This document shows positions 61,946 to 64,000 of a stretch of DNA of 64,000 nt, one piece after another. The stretch is from Chlamydiota bacterium (GTDB lineage Bacteria; Chlamydiota; Chlamydiia; Chlamydiales; Rhabdochlamydiaceae). Made by a program: the position numbers and the translations under genes. A model generated the notes under the pieces. That model saw only the letters and a program-made list of their open reading frames with translations. It had not been told where the DNA came from and searched no databases. Position 1 is the first letter of the stretch, and every line of letters starts with the position of its first letter. The DNA lies in the NCBI GenBank assembly GCA_013288005.1, contig JABDCS010000007.1, forward strand, positions 1 through 64,000, given 5' to 3'.

Positions 61946-62884
61946 ATGGAAGAACCTTTCGAATCCCTTATTATTTTACCTGAAGAAGCAGGCGAGAGAC
62001 TAGATAAAGTCCTAAAAAACCGCTTTGCTACTTTTTCACGAACATATTTTCAATTTTTAATTGACGAAGGCGCTGTCTTAGTTAACGGTGAAATTGTCAA
62101 AAAAAGAACTCCCCTTCACAAGGATGATGAAATCGAGGTGAGATTCATCCTCACACCCGAAATCAATCTAACGCCTCAAAATATTCCTCTCGATATTCTT
62201 TTTGAAGATGAACATTTTCTGGCTGTAAATAAACCATGCGGCATGGTGGTTCATCCAGCTCCTGGGCATCCCCAAGACACTTTTGTCAATGCCCTTCTCT
62301 TTCACTGTGGTCAAGAAGCCTTCCTACAAAAAGAGGCAACGGCTCAAGATATTCGTCCAGGCATTATTCATCGTTTAGATAGGGACACGACAGGCGTTTT
62401 ACTCGCTGCAAAAACTCCCGAAGCCCATCGATCAGCTTCTTTATTATTTAGTAAACGTGAAGTCAAGAAAACCTATTTTGCTTTTTGTGTAGGTAATCCA
62501 GGCGATCGAGTAATCGATGCTCCCATTGGTCGGCATCCCACCCAACGTAAAGAAATGACTGTCCTAACCGATAAAGGTAAACCAGCTGTTACAGTATGCA
62601 AAACGTTAGGAGTTTTTGGTAATCTCGCTTTTGTTGAGGTCGATTTAATGACGGGGAGAACCCATCAAATCCGGGTACACCTGCAACATTGCGGTGCGCC
62701 GATTTTAGGCGACCCCATTTATGGATCTACTTCAGCAAATAAACATTGGAATTTTCAGACACAGCTCTTACATGCAGGACGCCTCGACTTCCTACACCCT
62801 ATCACGAAGGAAGCGCTTTCAATTCAAGCTCCTTTGCCGCCAACTATGGAGTGTTTGTTAGGCAATTTAAGCAAGTTGCACTAA
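61946..62884 (+). CDS. rluD: Ribosomal large-subunit pseudouridine synthase D family
   Basis: A 312-residue protein. An N-terminal S4 domain (GERLDKVLKNRFATFSRTYF) precedes the RluA-type catalytic domain: LAVNKPCGMVVHPAPGHP, then RPGIIHRLDRDTTGVLLAAK with the catalytic Asp in RLD (about residue 145). DLMTGRTHQIRVHLQHCGAP and ILGDPIYG complete it. It likely makes the helix-69 pseudouridines of 23S rRNA. An RluD-type gene near hemA is also seen in Chlamydia. Confidence 0.93.
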   Translation: MEEPFESLIILPEEAGERLDKVLKNRFATFSRTYFQFLIDEGAVLVNGEIVKKRTPLHKDDEIEVRFILTPEINLTPQNIPLDILFEDEHFLAVNKPCGMVVHPAPGHPQDTFVNALLFHCGQEAFLQKEATAQDIRPGIIHRLDRDTTGVLLAAKTPEAHRSASLLFSKREVKKTYFAFCVGNPGDRVIDAPIGRHPTQRKEMTVLTDKGKPAVTVCKTLGVFGNLAFVEVDLMTGRTHQIRVHLQHCGAPILGDPIYGSTSANKHWNFQTQLLHAGRLDFLHPITKEALSIQAPLPPTMECLLGNLSKLH

Positions 62885-62908
62885 ATAATTTTCTCCTGAA
62901 GAACTGCT

Positions 62909-64000
62909 TTAAACGCTAGGATCACTCGATGAGATACTAGAACTTGGGCTTCTAGCAGTTCTTAAAAATTGAATTTCATCTTCCAATTGCTCCCATTCCT
63001 CTAGAGAACTACTTTTACAGCCTCGTGGATCTGTCTTTATTAGAGCATAAACCCCCGCGTAGGAGAGTGGCCTATGAGAAGTTGTCGCTTCAGCCCTTTC
63101 TTTGTCAAATATTAACCTTAGCCGAATATTCACACATCTCTTCGCATATAAAAGGGGGGAAGTTCTAAAGTCAGCTCCCGGTCGCGCTTGACTTATTTCA
63201 TCACAAAGTTCACCACTCGTTTCCATGATGCTGCCATTATCCCAAACACTCTTTCGCCTTCCAGCTAAATCGAGATGGTGGAGGTAAGTCTTTGTTGCCA
63301 AATTATCTTGATGAACGCTCACACGAGTTCCTGCTTCAGGATTACAAAGTTTAAACAGGCCAAAATGCTTCCTATCCCGAATCATGAGAGTAGTTAAATC
63401 TCGCATCTCCTCATTAAACATATCCCTTTGCTCACGAAGAGCCCCATGAATTTGGGTGAGCGATTGTAAATTTTGGTATTCATTGAATAAGTCTGATAGG
63501 TGTCCCCCAGGATGTCGAATTGCTTCTTTCTGTAAAGATTCAATAGCTGCTTCATTGCGGAAATTCTCAACTAATCCCAGATCAATAACGCGTCTTAAGA
63601 AGCTACTGCGACGATCATTTACAAGCCTTCCTAACTCTTTCTCCCTTTTAACTACATCTGAGATCGCAGTCTCTAATTTTTGGTGCCGATCCACAAGCGT
63701 AAGTTGCTTTTTAAGTTGCCTTTCTACAATGCGTTCGTTTTTGCGCCAATCTTTTGTGACATTTTCAATTCTTTTTTTCAGAACATCTTTATCCAGAGTT
63801 TCCAGCACACGTAGATGTTCGATTTGTATCGCCCTTTCTGCCTCCCAAGGTGCAAAGAAAAAACGACTTTTCACCATTTCTTGAGCTGCCTTTTGAATCG
63901 CTTCGATCATATTGCCTTCAAAATCAGGATCTTCGAGTGTGCGCACCAAATTCTTCACAAAGGGAATCGAGGGACGTTTGTAGAGTTCTCTTATGTTTAA
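62909..64000 (-). CDS. Coiled-coil hypothetical protein, N-terminus beyond window
   Basis: The frame is open to the window edge (LNIRELYKRPSIPFVKNL upstream of a GTG at 63958), so the true start is probably outside. Residues after the GTG are helical and charged (KKRIENVTKDWRKNERIVER followed by QLKKQLTLVDRHQKLE), a long coiled coil. A C-terminal part follows (PLLYAKRCVNIRLRLIFDKE), then a Ser-rich end. No family is recognised. It is convergent with rluD (24 bp gap). Confidence 0.6.
   Translation of the reverse strand, partial: LNIRELYKRPSIPFVKNLVRTLEDPDFEGNMIEAIQKAAQEMVKSRFFFAPWEAERAIQIEHLRVLETLDKDVLKKRIENVTKDWRKNERIVERQLKKQLTLVDRHQKLETAISDVVKREKELGRLVNDRRSSFLRRVIDLGLVENFRNEAAIESLQKEAIRHPGGHLSDLFNEYQNLQSLTQIHGALREQRDMFNEEMRDLTTLMIRDRKHFGLFKLCNPEAGTRVSVHQDNLATKTYLHHLDLAGRRKSVWDNGSIMETSGELCDEISQARPGADFRTSPLLYAKRCVNIRLRLIFDKERAEATTSHRPLSYAGVYALIKTDPRGCKSSSLEEWEQLEDEIQFLRTARSPSSSISSSDPSV

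Overview
The window comes from a member of the Chlamydiales, most likely a Parachlamydia-related (environmental) lineage rather than the genus Chlamydia. Conserved chlamydial blocks support this: recO ... DUF155 protein - yidD - LysM protein - pheT - MORN lipoprotein - ogt; rpsD - nfo; and hemA close to rluD. It also carries genes that I recall being absent from Chlamydia trachomatis (asparaginyl-tRNA synthetase, a Lpg1974/Legionella-type outer-membrane protein, NHLP-type leader peptides). Intergenic DNA is AT-rich. I ran no database searches: family calls rest on motifs read in the translations and on remembered family features.

Layout. 1-4.0 kb: HAD hydrolase (cut by the window edge), a methyltransferase, an SDR remnant abutting an IS200/IS605 transposase remnant, and an exported MurQ/GCKR-like SIS protein. 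4.2-7.6 kb: serine hydrolase, a SnoaL-LuxR fusion and a Bcr/CflA transporter. 7.6-13 kb: three enzymes with signal peptides (beta-carbonic anhydrase, adenosine-deaminase-like, proline-iminopeptidase-like) and an MHS-type MFS transporter. 13-16.6 kb: an NHLP leader-peptide gene divergent from a two-gene unit (unknown protein plus FAD oxidoreductase), a candidate RiPP-like locus. 16.7-17.4 kb: a 154-bp tandem array of structured elements directly downstream of tRNA-Leu(CAA). 17.4-19.6 kb: an M15 lipoprotein and an NtrC-type regulator whose receiver lacks the phospho-acceptor Asp.

19.6-26.8 kb is a tryptophan regulon read leftward: trpR, a Trp leader peptide, an aromatic amino-acid permease, trpD, trpC, trpF, trpB, trpA and kynU. 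There is no trpE or trpG, so anthranilate would come from host kynurenine through KynU. A dyad just upstream of trpR and a leader peptide with tandem Trp codons suggest both repression and attenuation. 27-31.6 kb holds a second NHLP peptide, two DUF115 (MptE/Maf-like) paralogs, a MORN-like protein and an HsdR-N-like nuclease domain. 31.6-36.7 kb: hpf, rlmN, tRNA-Arg, recO, an exported DDAH-like hydrolase, tRNA-Leu(GAG) and brnQ, followed by a folded intergenic segment of about 220 nt.

37-48.7 kb is mostly conserved core: DUF155 protein, yidD, LysM protein, pheT, MORN lipoprotein, ogt, two small genes of under 60 codons, a SNF2 helicase, a Cys-rich unknown and trhO. 49-55.4 kb is lineage-specific: a 1193-residue protein with four 182-residue repeats, an outer-membrane barrel and a coiled-coil protein. 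55.8-64 kb returns to core genes: rpsD, nfo, asnS, a bactofilin-domain membrane protein, hemA, recX and rluD, ending in a coiled-coil protein that runs off the window.
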